Source: an uncultured Pseudomonadota bacterium (lineage in GTDB: Bacteria > Pseudomonadota > Gammaproteobacteria > Burkholderiales > JALYOK01). From it: DNA of 64,000 bases. Position numbers and translations under genes: made by a program. Location of the stretch: the NCBI GenBank assembly GCA_902826775.1, contig CADEHE010000004.1:451561-515560 (forward strand), given 5' to 3'. The notes under the pieces are model-generated. The model ran no database searches, was not told the DNA's origin, and worked only from the letters and a program-made list of their open reading frames with translations. Positions 1 to 7,706 of this stretch are shown in pieces. Each line of letters opens with the position of its first letter. Positions within the stretch are counted from its first letter, which is position 1.

Positions 1-1
1 T

Positions 2-352
2 GCCGGCTTCGGATTGCATTTGCTCGGCCATTGGGTGCGCGAGCGCGGCATCATGTCACTCGAGCAGGCGCTGCAAAAGATTACCAGCCACCCTGCGCAA
101 GTGTTCGGCATCCGCGAGCGCGGTCACCTAAAGCCGGGGGCATGGGCGGATTTGATGCTCTTTGATCCCAGCACGGTCGCCCGCGGCCGCTCGCGGCGCA
201 TCTGGGATCTTCCCAGCGGCGCTTCGCGCTTGACTTGCGATCCAGTCGGATTGCACGGTGTTTGGATCAACGGCACGCGCGTCGTGCATGACAACCGTGC
301 AGTCGCACAGTCCTCCACTCCGGGTAAACTGCTGCGGGAGTTTTCTGCCTAA
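2..352 (+). CDS. N-acyl-D-amino-acid deacylase, C-terminal part
   Basis: The reading frame is open from the window edge, so the gene starts outside; only about 116 residues are visible. The segment has the typical C-terminal tail of amidohydrolase-family D-aminoacylases: a helix of the type LEQALQKITSHPAQVFGI, then RGHLKPGAWADLMLFDP, then a WINGTRVVHD strand near the end. In this family the enzyme hydrolyses N-acyl-D-amino acids with a metal-dependent TIM-barrel domain; the metal ligands would lie upstream and cannot be checked. The gene ends about 100 bases before a tRNA-like repeat, so it probably marks the edge of the host backbone. Confidence 0.75.
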   Translation, partial: AGFGLHLLGHWVRERGIMSLEQALQKITSHPAQVFGIRERGHLKPGAWADLMLFDPSTVARGRSRRIWDLPSGASRLTCDPVGLHGVWINGTRVVHDNRAVAQSSTPGKLLREFSA

Positions 353-452
353 CGGCTACGGGCCGCATGACTGCACGCCCGCGGGCGAATTCGCGAATGT
401 TGCACCCGCGGCGCCGTCCCGGCAGCGCTCTTGCAGGGTGTCGCACCGAATA

Positions 453-525
453 TGGAGGCGGGAGTCGGAATCGAACCGGCGTCCACGGCTTTGCAGGCCG
501 CTGCGATTCTAATGTTTTCAATAAG
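453..525 (-). repeat. tRNA-Cys 3'-end-like repeat, copy 1
   Basis: Read on the minus strand, positions 505 to 453 carry an anticodon-arm-like stretch with GCA in CTGCAAA, a T-loop TTCGATT, and an end in GCCTCCA, as in the 3' half of a tRNA-Cys. The 5' half (acceptor strand and D-arm) is missing: an AT-rich run follows instead. A diverged second copy lies at 2327-2406 in the same orientation, including the flank TTCTAA..TTTTCA. The pair brackets two toxin-antitoxin modules, which suggests old attachment sites of an integrated element (inference). Confidence 0.6.
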
Positions 526-606
526 TTGCAGAACAAACCACCCGAAAAACCACCCCAAACGCTATCACCGTATTCCTGACTTTGCGCGAAGCTCGCAGTC
601 TTTGCG

Positions 607-906
607 TCATATCGTGAGCGGCTGCACTTCGCGCTTAATCGCTTTCGCCGTCTCTAGCTCAGCCACGCGCAGATCATAGATCGCTTGAAGATTGAGCCAG
701 GATTGCGCATCGCCGCCAAAGCAGCGTGTGAGCCGCAATGCTGTGTCCGCGCTCACGCCTCGACGCTCCAGGACGATGTCGTTGATGCGCGAGGGCGGTA
801 CGTTCAAGCGCTTGGCCAGCGCATTCACGCTCATGCCCAACGGCTTCAGATAGTCTTCGCGCAATACTTCTCCGGGGTGAACCGGTCGCATTCCGTTCTT
901 AAGCAT
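607..906 (-). CDS. higA: HigA-family antitoxin (XRE helix-turn-helix)
   Basis: A 99-residue protein starting MLKNGMRPVHPGEVL, the hallmark opening of HigA antitoxins, followed by the helix-turn-helix (MSVNALAKRLNVPPSRINDIV) and a conserved tail (CFGGDAQSWLNLQAIYDLR). The longer open frame upstream to 999 runs through the end of higB and is not expected to be translated. HigA binds and neutralises the RNase toxin HigB and represses the operon. Here higB (933-1190) is disrupted by frameshifts, so this is now an orphan antitoxin. A decayed relative of this gene lies near 61.8 kb. Confidence 0.88.
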   Translation of the reverse strand: MLKNGMRPVHPGEVLREDYLKPLGMSVNALAKRLNVPPSRINDIVLERRGVSADTALRLTRCFGGDAQSWLNLQAIYDLRVAELETAKAIKREVQPLTI

Positions 907-932
907 GCTGATTTGCTCCAAACAAACTCCGC

Positions 933-1190
933 TCAGTGGCAATCCGCGATCTCGACGTCTTTCGCGCCCTCGTTCGTCCAGACAAAGCACAGGCGCCATT
1001 GATCGTTGATCCGGATGCTGTGCTGACCGCGTCGATCGCCCACGAGGCCCTCAAGAGCTTGTTGCCCGGCGGCGCCTTGAGCGATTCAAGCAATACGGCT
1101 GCGTGCAACTGCATCACTGCATCAGCTTCCTTTGCGCGACACCCTTGATGTTCGCGAAGCCCAGGCCGCTGCAGTCTCGTATACACCCAT
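933..1190 (-). pseudogene. higB: HigB toxin, frameshifted
   Basis: Pieces of a HigB (RelE-fold, ribosome-dependent mRNase) are spread over three frames. The first reads FANIKGVAQRKLMQ and stops; the second reads LHAAVLLESLKAPPGNKL; the third reads EGLVGDRRGQHSIRINDQ, continues WRLCFVWTNEGAKDVEIADCH and stops at 933. The first break is a perfect 8-base tandem duplication (CTGCATCA at 1109-1116 and again at 1117-1124 on the plus strand). The second is an extra two bases around position 1050, probably an added CT dinucleotide. The changes add ten bases and do not restore the frame. The N-terminus also looks shortened. The end lies 26 bases before the higA start, the normal toxin-first order. Confidence 0.8.
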
Positions 1191-1247
1191 AAGCTAGAGA
1201 ACAAACCACTCGTTCCCTTGTTGCCCGACTCTGCAGCATCCAAGTAG

Positions 1248-1727
1248 TTAGATGCGAAGCAACCGCATGTCGTAGAGCAATTGGCGCTGCACGCGAGCCT
1301 GAATTAAAGTGGCGTCTGGGTGATTCGGATTGATAAGCACGTTGGTATCCTCCGGTACGATCACCGAAGGCAGGCAAAGCAACGCAGACTTATCGCCAAT
1401 CAACCACTTGTCGCCATACTGGACGCCGCCGATACCGGCGGGTTCAGCGCGCCAAGTTTTGGGCAAATCTTTTTCTTTCGCCCATAGTGCCCGATCCCAA
1501 ACCTTGTCCGGCACGACGATACGCACCAGAAACCGGTTGCGAGGCACTTCGCGCCCCAAATGCGCTAACGTTTCGAGATAGGCGAGCGCCACCGAACGTG
1601 ATGCGTAGACGATCGCCTTGCCGACGCTGTTCCAGCGCCCGCCGGTCTTCGCGGCACCTAGCCCAGAGAGATCGTCAGCTCGGTATTCGCGTGTCTCCTG
1701 TGCGATACGCCAGAGCACAACGCTCAA
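1248..1727 (-). CDS. RES-domain toxin (NAD+-degrading)
   Basis: A 159-residue protein of the RES family, named for conserved Arg, Glu and Ser. Visible are Arg31 in GGRWN, Tyr41 in IVYAS and Glu52 in AYLETL, at the spacing expected for the NAD+-binding pocket of RES toxins. Family members deplete cellular NAD+ and cause stasis. The start overlaps the stop of the upstream antitoxin gene by four bases (ATGA), the usual antitoxin-first arrangement of RES-Xre systems. The gene is full length with no frame defects, so the module is probably active, unlike the neighbouring higBA. Confidence 0.88.
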   Translation of the reverse strand: MSVVLWRIAQETREYRADDLSGLGAAKTGGRWNSVGKAIVYASRSVALAYLETLAHLGREVPRNRFLVRIVVPDKVWDRALWAKEKDLPKTWRAEPAGIGGVQYGDKWLIGDKSALLCLPSVIVPEDTNVLINPNHPDATLIQARVQRQLLYDMRLLRI

Positions 1728-2191
1728 CCGTAGACTCCGTACTCGATGCGCGATAACGTCGTCTGCACCAGCTCGTAGCCTTCCATGGTGTCGAGCAAGG
1801 AAAGTGGCGTTTTACCTCCCAAGGATGAGATGGTGTCGGTCATCCACGCCTTGCCCTGCTCGTCGTCGCCGAAGGCTTCCACCGCGCGGCGCACGACCTT
1901 TGCAACGCGGCTAACTCGGTCGCTTTCTTCCGCGCTCAAGGCTTCACCGCTGCGCAGCCGGCGTTCGATGGTGCTAGCGGGAATCTTGATCGTTTCGAGT
2001 AATGCGGCCCGCGATAGAGACAAGAGCCCGGCGACGTAATCGATCGAAGCCGCGGGCAAGCCCTTGCGAATCAGCTCGATCGTCCGGGCGGAATCGCATA
2101 GATCTAGAAAAGTCAGCGGGGAATCCGCAAAAAAGGCCTTTTGGCTGCGCCGTCGCTTCGCTGCAGCCGCGCGTTCAGCAATGGCTCCCAT
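1724..2191 (-). CDS. Xre/MbcA/ParS-type antitoxin of the RES toxin
   Basis: A 155-residue protein with the antitoxin Xre/MbcA/ParS architecture (formerly DUF2384). An N-terminal basic segment precedes a helix-turn-helix-like region (LLSLSRAALLETIKIPASTIERRL). The C-terminal toxin-binding part has the family motif GKTPLSLLDTMEGYELVQTTLSRIEYGVYG. It should bind the RES toxin and autoregulate the operon. It overlaps the toxin start by four bases, so the two are translationally coupled. The promoter should lie between 2192 and about 2300, just inside the second tRNA-like repeat. Confidence 0.88.
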   Translation of the reverse strand: MGAIAERAAAAKRRRSQKAFFADSPLTFLDLCDSARTIELIRKGLPAASIDYVAGLLSLSRAALLETIKIPASTIERRLRSGEALSAEESDRVSRVAKVVRRAVEAFGDDEQGKAWMTDTISSLGGKTPLSLLDTMEGYELVQTTLSRIEYGVYG

Positions 2192-2326
2192 ATGATCCTC
2201 ATGTGATGGCGTTCATGCCACAATAATACGGCACACCGCGACATAGTGCAAATGCATAAGAGTCAAAACCCACACACCCTTGGCCCGCCAAAAGGCGTTT
2301 ATTTGGCCGCGCCGCAAGTCGCAAGT

Positions 2327-2406
2327 TGGAGGCGGGAACGGAAGTCGAACCGGTGTTCGAGGCTTTGCGCCCTGCGCCCCCTCGGCGGTTCTAAACTTTT
2401 CATGAG
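2327..2406 (-). repeat. tRNA-Cys 3'-end-like repeat, copy 2 (diverged)
   Basis: Starts TGGAGGCGGGA as copy 1 (453-525) does, keeps TCGAACCGG and GGCTTTGC, and ends with the same flank type (GTTCTAAACTTTTCATGAG here, ATTCTAATGTTTTCAATAAG in copy 1). The anticodon-arm region is degraded and there is a small insertion. It cannot fold as a tRNA. Together with copy 1 it encloses about 1.9 kb carrying higBA and RES-Xre. It ends 45 bases before the stop of the cyclase gene. Confidence 0.5.
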
Positions 2407-2450
2407 ATTCTCCGCATTCTCAAACAGGCTTCTCTTCGCGAACCGCCGGG

Positions 2451-4346
2451 TTAACGATGGGCCTCTCCGCCTGGAGTTTCGGATTCGATTTCTTCCGGCC
2501 AAACGCTTCTCAGCGCCTCGAACGTAGGAGGCAGTATATCCTTGTCCTCCTGGCACTTGGCGAGAAACTCCTCGACGAATGCCCTACAGAAGTGCGGCCA
2601 TAGCTTCTTTAGCTCCAGCAGTAGCGCGGCAGCTTCGTCGCGCTTGCCCTGACCGCCCAGTGCGATGATCAGCATGACTCGCGTCCAAGGATTGCGGCCG
2701 CCGGACGCGGCGAGCGCTCGCCGCGCCCTTTCTTCGGCCTCGTTCCAACGTTGCAGGAAGACCAGGGCGATCGAGTGATACATGCCGCCGATAAGTTCCC
2801 CCGAATCATTTAGATGGAGGCGATTGAACCGCTCAAAGTGAGCAAGCGCGAGTTCCGGCTTGCCCGTGAACAACAGCCCGCGTCCGTAGTAACGATGGGT
2901 GAGCACGTCGCTGGGGTTGAGGCGCAAGCTGCGTTGCAGGTATTCTATAGACTCACTAGGTCGACCAGCATACTGGAGCGCGACTGCATGAGCGGTTAGG
3001 CTGTATGGGTCTCTAGGATCTAGTGCCAGAGCCTTTTCGGTCGCTTTCAAAGACGCTTCCGTGTCAGTTCGATGATCGGTACTGACCCCGATTGGAAACT
3101 TCAGTGCGGTCAGGTAGCCATATACGGCCCAGGCGTGGCCGTACTCGGGGTCGATCTGTAAAGCGCGGCGCGCCAAGGACACGGCATCAACCAGCGTCAT
3201 TTGATTCATTTCATAGCTGGATGCCCTTGCCGTCAGCGCCCAAGCGTCCAGTTGCTCTGGAGGTTTGCGGCGATAGCGCTCACCTTCCGCCAGTCGCAAG
3301 TGGGCTGCGAGTGCTGTCACCACCGCTTCCACAACCTCATCGAATACGTCATAAATGTCCGTCAGCTTGCGATTAATCCTGGTTCCCCAGAGTTCGCGCT
3401 TTGTATCGACATCAATAAGCATCGTAGAGATTCGAAGGTGCGTTCCGAGTTGGCGAACTCGTCCTTCGACCAGGTAGCGGACCCCCAGGGTGCGGCCCAC
3501 CTCCTGTGGGTCAGCAATTTTGCCCTTGAACGGCATTACAGAGTTGTATGCGACAACCGAGAACCTTTTGTCGCAAGACAATCCCATGACGATGTCCTGC
3601 GTCATGCCATCGACCAGATATTCCTGCTCAGGGTCGTTCGAAAGGTTGACGAACGGCATGACAGCGATGATCGGAATACCTTGCGCGTCGCGGAGGCGAA
3701 CGCGTCCATCATGCACGTAGGGCAGCGACGGATCGTGCGTGATCGATGTGGCCGAAATGCTGCAGGCATGAACGCGATGCGGAATATTGTTAAGCGAGTG
3801 TTCGCCGAGATCCTGGAATTCAAGGTCGATCTGACCGACTACGGAATCTAGTACTTCTCGAGAAAGGCAGATGCCCCCGATCTGCGATAGGCGTTCCAGC
3901 CGAGAAGCGATGTTGACTGTCTCGCCAAAGATCCGGTCACCCTCAATTCGAACGTCGCCGACGTGCAACCCAATTCGGAAGCTCATCCGTCGTTCGTGCG
4001 GAATACCAGCGTTCGTTTCGTGTATGGATTGTTGTATCTGTACCGCACACTGCAGTGCATGAATGGAACTGCCAAACTCCGCAAGAAAGCTATCGCCGGC
4101 GAAGTCCACAAGCCGGCCGTGACTGGCAAGAACGGCAGCTCCAATCTCGTGCCGATATGCGGTAAGCATTTCAATGGTTGCCTCTTCGTCCGCAGCCATG
4201 AGTCTGCTGTAGCCCGCAACGTCACCGTACAATATAGCCAGTCGTTTTCGCTCGATGTTGATCACGGTCTTTCGATCTATCGTTTCACCGAGCACTAATC
4301 TTCGACCAAATTGTTCGCCAAGCCCAACATTCTCATGTGACCTCAA
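2451..4346 (-). CDS. Class III adenylate/guanylate cyclase with TolB-like and TPR domains
   Basis: A 631-residue protein. The class III cyclase domain covers about residues 33-190, with metal-binding Asp42 (YGDVAGYSRL) and Asp85 (AGDSFLAEF) and the NxxxR motif Asn145/Arg149 (NIASR). A TolB N-terminal-like domain follows at about 225-345 (IIAVMPFVNLSNDPEQEYLVDG), then TPR-type helical repeats to about 600 (for example ALQIDPEYGHAWAVYGYL and RSLRLNPSDVLTHRYYGRGLL). This architecture is common in alpha- and betaproteobacteria and probably makes cAMP or cGMP under control of a protein-binding C-terminal half. No transmembrane segment is evident. The start could be a little further in. Substrate and trigger are unknown. 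Confidence 0.88.
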   Translation of the reverse strand: MRSHENVGLGEQFGRRLVLGETIDRKTVINIERKRLAILYGDVAGYSRLMAADEEATIEMLTAYRHEIGAAVLASHGRLVDFAGDSFLAEFGSSIHALQCAVQIQQSIHETNAGIPHERRMSFRIGLHVGDVRIEGDRIFGETVNIASRLERLSQIGGICLSREVLDSVVGQIDLEFQDLGEHSLNNIPHRVHACSISATSITHDPSLPYVHDGRVRLRDAQGIPIIAVMPFVNLSNDPEQEYLVDGMTQDIVMGLSCDKRFSVVAYNSVMPFKGKIADPQEVGRTLGVRYLVEGRVRQLGTHLRISTMLIDVDTKRELWGTRINRKLTDIYDVFDEVVEAVVTALAAHLRLAEGERYRRKPPEQLDAWALTARASSYEMNQMTLVDAVSLARRALQIDPEYGHAWAVYGYLTALKFPIGVSTDHRTDTEASLKATEKALALDPRDPYSLTAHAVALQYAGRPSESIEYLQRSLRLNPSDVLTHRYYGRGLLFTGKPELALAHFERFNRLHLNDSGELIGGMYHSIALVFLQRWNEAEERARRALAASGGRNPWTRVMLIIALGGQGKRDEAAALLLELKKLWPHFCRAFVEEFLAKCQEDKDILPPTFEALRSVWPEEIESETPGGEAHR

Positions 4347-4382
4347 AATTGAATCGCTTTGAGTGGTAGTGAGAAAGTCCGG

Positions 4383-4802
4383 TCACGCCTTCATAGGCGG
4401 CATCTTTGGAAATTTCGGCAAGTTCGGATCCATATGATCCCAGGCCTGCGCACTCGAGGTGTAGATGTCCGCTTGTGGCTTATACAGAGATGGGTCGTCC
4501 AAGCAGCCGGCTCGCACGAGGAAAACACCTTCGTATGCCTCGGCGTGTGCAAACAGTCGCGCCCCGCAAATTGGACAAAACCCCTCGGTCTCGGCGGTCC
4601 CGGAGTCGGCCATGCGCGTGAAGTATGTTACTTCACCGCTGATACGTACGGCTTCTCTTAAAAAACCCATAAGCGGCATAAATGCGCTGCCCGACGCCCG
4701 CTGGCACTCGCGGCAATGACAGTTCGAACAGAACATCGGATCCCCGTCAACCTCGAACCGAACCGCACCGCATACGCATCCTCCGGCCATTCGATTTTCC
4801 AT
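4383..4802 (-). CDS. GFA/CENP-V family zinc-binding protein
   Basis: A 139-residue protein with the GFA fold (glutathione-dependent formaldehyde-activating enzyme family). Zinc ligands are visible as Cys9/Cys11 (GGCVCGAVRF), Cys25/Cys28/Cys30/Cys33 (FCSNCHCRECQ) and Cys76/Cys79 (FCPICG). The start at 4802 is chosen because GGGAGAA lies six bases upstream; the open frame extends further but without family sequence. Most GFA homologues are annotated as S-(hydroxymethyl)glutathione synthase, but that activity is disputed and nothing nearby belongs to formaldehyde detoxification, so no reaction is assigned. Confidence 0.85.
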   Translation of the reverse strand: MENRMAGGCVCGAVRFEVDGDPMFCSNCHCRECQRASGSAFMPLMGFLREAVRISGEVTYFTRMADSGTAETEGFCPICGARLFAHAEAYEGVFLVRAGCLDDPSLYKPQADIYTSSAQAWDHMDPNLPKFPKMPPMKA

Positions 4803-5194
4803 CTTCAATTCTCCCGATTGAGCCTCTGGACCCACGCTGAATATTGGAGCGAGAAATAACAAGCGAAGGCGACGAGGAGTTGTTCACAGGTCCTTTTTAC
4901 CAGCGCTCAATCTATTACTAAGCCGGTGCAGCGTCAATCGCCATCGATGGACATCGATGGCGCAGAAATTGTGTGACTCGGCGAATAGGTATCAATATCG
5001 ACGACCGTTTGAGCAGCCTGGCCCAACTCACGCGCGCTGGCGCGCCGCCTGCGGGCATGGTGGCATCTTTTGCTAGTACTAGGCGCGAGCGCGACACCGC
5101 GTTGTAAGGAGCCGAGTAAGAATGTGCAACTGACGCGTTGATCGTTGATCGGGTGCTCATCAGCCGCGCAGGCGGAGAATCGGCATGCGCGCGC
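4803..5194. other. Non-coding stretch, nothing recognised
   Basis: Open frames on both strands here are short and have no family resemblance. A short direct repeat CATCGATGGACATCGATGG is visible near 4940. The stretch may be decayed mobile-element DNA, because an IS21 remnant follows directly. Confidence 0.4.
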
Positions 5195-5362
5195 GAAGAG
5201 CTTTTCTACAATCCGCTGCACTACCTCGCACTGCTGGGGCAAAAAGCCAACGCTTTAAATCAAGCTGCCCCGCTCAGCGATTGGGCACTGCCAGCGGCGT
5301 TTGATTGACTGCGCCGTTTGTTGGAAGCACGTTTACACCCCGCCCAGTCGTTGCTCCATTAA
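5195..5362 (+). pseudogene. istA: IS21-family transposase IstA remnant
   Basis: In frame from 5195 the translation EELFYNPLHYLALLGQKANA, then LNQAAPLSDWALPAAFD, a TGA, then LRRLLEARL matches the central C-terminal part of IS21-type IstA proteins. The stop at 5306 and the loss of sequence after 5362 show it is dead. No istB and no terminal repeats were recognised. From 5363 to 5595 nothing further can be identified. The remnant sits just beyond the end of the encapsulin operon. Confidence 0.55.
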
Positions 5363-5595
5363 GCGATTGCACCCATGAGGCGAAGAAGCGCGAGTCACGC
5401 CCAAACTCGCCTTGATCATCGACCACGACGCGCACTCATATCAAGAAGCAATTCAGCCGCGCGCAGCGGACTTGCGCCTCTGCTGCCGCGCGGCTATGCC
5501 CGAGCAGCATGGCTTCGCCTCGCTTCGATACGCTTAAGTTCATCGATCTCACGCAACTTTGACTAGGTGCAATTTCATTGGTTCACTCGACTAAT

Positions 5596-7686
5596 TTAGT
5601 AGCTGATTGGGAGTCTGGGCTGACGGGACGCACTCTCCGGGATACCAGTGGCGGCGCCTCGAACATTGGGAATGTAGCCGAGCACCTTTGGTTCGAAGCC
5701 CCACCTTATCAACATGTCCCCTTCCTCCGCGCCTGGATCGATGACAATCGTGTCGGGCTTCACAGACTGGAACTGTGGGATGACATCCGTTCGCCATTGC
5801 CACTGCACGATCGGCCCGCTACCGATACGGGCCACTCCCGGGTAGACGTACTCGGTCCCTGAAGGAGGTTCTACAAATGGGATCCCGGCGGTTGCTGCCG
5901 CTTTCGCCAGTTCGGCACGGTACGCGAGCGGATCAGCGGGCGGCACAAACTTGATTTGTGCCACCAAACGCCCCGCACCGTCCTTGATCGAAAACGTGCG
6001 CTGCTGCCCATCGTGCTTTAGCTCGATCGTCCCGGGGCGCTTATCCATGCCCATCCGTTCGCGTCCCACCTCGACGGCGATCCGGGTCGAATCGAGAAGA
6101 CGATGGAAATATAGTTGTGTCTTGTTTCCAAAGGAGCGCTTGGCCGCGTCGAAGTTGCCATATTGCATCGAGAGCGCGCACGAAGCCCCGTTCTCGTCCG
6201 CGCGGATGCACGCTTGAGATGCGGGCGTATCGTCGGGAACGGCCACCACTATAATGAACATGGCGTTGTATGGCTTCAACGAAGTATCAGAGAGTTGGTG
6301 AGCCCAAATCTGCGAAATCGCGCGCTCCTCGCCTGTCCTCTGCCTGATGGTCATCGGTTTGTAGCCACTTCCTGCAAGCGCTTTGCTCACTTCAGCGACG
6401 TTGGTGCAACTCCCATAAACCTGCACCATCTCGCCGTTATAGTACTGGACCTCGTTCAGAACCACCGTACCGCTTGCCGTTGTATACGTCTTGCCACTGA
6501 CTGGGTACCGATCAAAGATCGGCTCCCATCTCTGGTTGTCGACACCATCGGGTAGCGGCGCGAACGCCTCCAAGGTCAGCTTGCTCTTCGCCTCGCGGGT
6601 TAGTTGCGCGTCGAATTTGGCGAGCACCTCCTTGACCTCCTCTTGGCTGTGCGGAATCTGCAGGAGGCGAATGGCGTCCGAGTTCCCCAGCTCTCCATCC
6701 TTGCTCAGTTTGATGGCCTCCGGCATCATGCTGTTGTAACGAGTCGCAGATGGCATTCCGGTCTGCGATTCCAGATTGGTTCCATTAGTGCGCGAGTCTG
6801 CGTGTACGTTGGACATTGGGCCGTCGATACGTCGCGATGTGCCTGCGCTCAGCGACGGAAGACTTGCCGTGCTGCTAGAGGTCGGCCGCAGCAGACTCTG
6901 CACACTCGCGGGTGAGGCGGTCGTGGTGGCGACTTCGATCGTGATGAGCGCACGCAGGTAATCCAGGCCCTTAACCACGAGGAGGCCCGAATAGCAGCCC
7001 GATGCGGCATCGACGGGAACAATAGTCGATATCGTCAGATCCTTCTGCTCCTGCGGTCCCAGAGCGATCTCCACAGGCGTGAACTCGAGCAACGAACTTG
7101 GAATCCGCCCCCCCCGGCCTCCGAGCAAGTCGGTCGCCGTGGGCACCAGGAGCACGGGTCTGCTCTCGCTGTTGCGCAGCGTCATCGAGATAGTAGCCCG
7201 TTCGCCAGGCTTGACCGAAGCATGTGGTCTCACTTCGGCCATCGGCCCCGCGCCGCTGGTCGCTGGCGGAGACGTCGCGGGACCTTTAGCCGCCACGCCT
7301 TGCAGGTTCGGCCAGAGCGCTGCGAGGTTGTCCACGAACTCGTGCATCTGGCGCAGCACGGGGTTACCTGTAGTCGAGTAACTCTTTGGAACCGTGGTGC
7401 CACTGCTGCGAGCGGCGAACACGCCCCTCGCCATCTCTTCATCAAGGATCGATGCCGCCTGCGACACGATAGACGCCACCGGTTCGCCGCCGGTGCCGTC
7501 GACCGTGCTCGCCGGCGTCGTGCTACCCTGCGCAGGCACCGGCAACAGCGACAATGGCCCCACCGACTCAGAACTGGGGAACGGGATCAGCCGCCGAAGA
7601 AATGCACTGGCCACGTCAAGAGCTTGGCTGGGGTCTTGCATGCCCTCTTCGCGCGGTGCTTCGGGTGATCGTCGATAGTCTTCCAC
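5596..7686 (-). CDS. Ig-like plus acetoacetate-decarboxylase-like protein of the encapsulin operon
   Basis: A 696-residue protein, last gene of the encapsulin-like operon. Residues 1-140 look largely disordered (Pro/Ser/Thr/Gly rich) with two possible short helices (ALDVASAFLRRLI and VLRQMHEFVDNLAALWPN). Residues 150-255 resemble a bacterial Ig-like/NEW3-type domain (GERATISMTLRN through SGLLVVKGLDYLRALITIEV). From about 385 to 680 the pattern resembles the acetoacetate decarboxylase superfamily, including VGRERMGMDKRPGTIEL, where Lys549 would sit near the Schiff-base lysine region. The family match is by eye and moderate. GTG at 7686 follows GGGAGGG; an ATG at 7641 is an alternative. It starts 20 bases after the polyprenyl synthase stop. 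The disordered N-terminus could serve shell targeting (speculation). Confidence 0.5.
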   Translation of the reverse strand: MEDYRRSPEAPREEGMQDPSQALDVASAFLRRLIPFPSSESVGPLSLLPVPAQGSTTPASTVDGTGGEPVASIVSQAASILDEEMARGVFAARSSGTTVPKSYSTTGNPVLRQMHEFVDNLAALWPNLQGVAAKGPATSPPATSGAGPMAEVRPHASVKPGERATISMTLRNSESRPVLLVPTATDLLGGRGGRIPSSLLEFTPVEIALGPQEQKDLTISTIVPVDAASGCYSGLLVVKGLDYLRALITIEVATTTASPASVQSLLRPTSSSTASLPSLSAGTSRRIDGPMSNVHADSRTNGTNLESQTGMPSATRYNSMMPEAIKLSKDGELGNSDAIRLLQIPHSQEEVKEVLAKFDAQLTREAKSKLTLEAFAPLPDGVDNQRWEPIFDRYPVSGKTYTTASGTVVLNEVQYYNGEMVQVYGSCTNVAEVSKALAGSGYKPMTIRQRTGEERAISQIWAHQLSDTSLKPYNAMFIIVVAVPDDTPASQACIRADENGASCALSMQYGNFDAAKRSFGNKTQLYFHRLLDSTRIAVEVGRERMGMDKRPGTIELKHDGQQRTFSIKDGAGRLVAQIKFVPPADPLAYRAELAKAAATAGIPFVEPPSGTEYVYPGVARIGSGPIVQWQWRTDVIPQFQSVKPDTIVIDPGAEEGDMLIRWGFEPKVLGYIPNVRGAATGIPESASRQPRLPISY

Positions 7687-7706
7687 AAACCCTCCCTTCG
7701 ACTCAA

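Noticed and set aside
453..505. Functional tRNA-Cys or tmRNA end
   Set aside because: Only the 3' half is present; there is no D-arm or matching 5' acceptor strand, and no tmRNA tag frame upstream on that strand.
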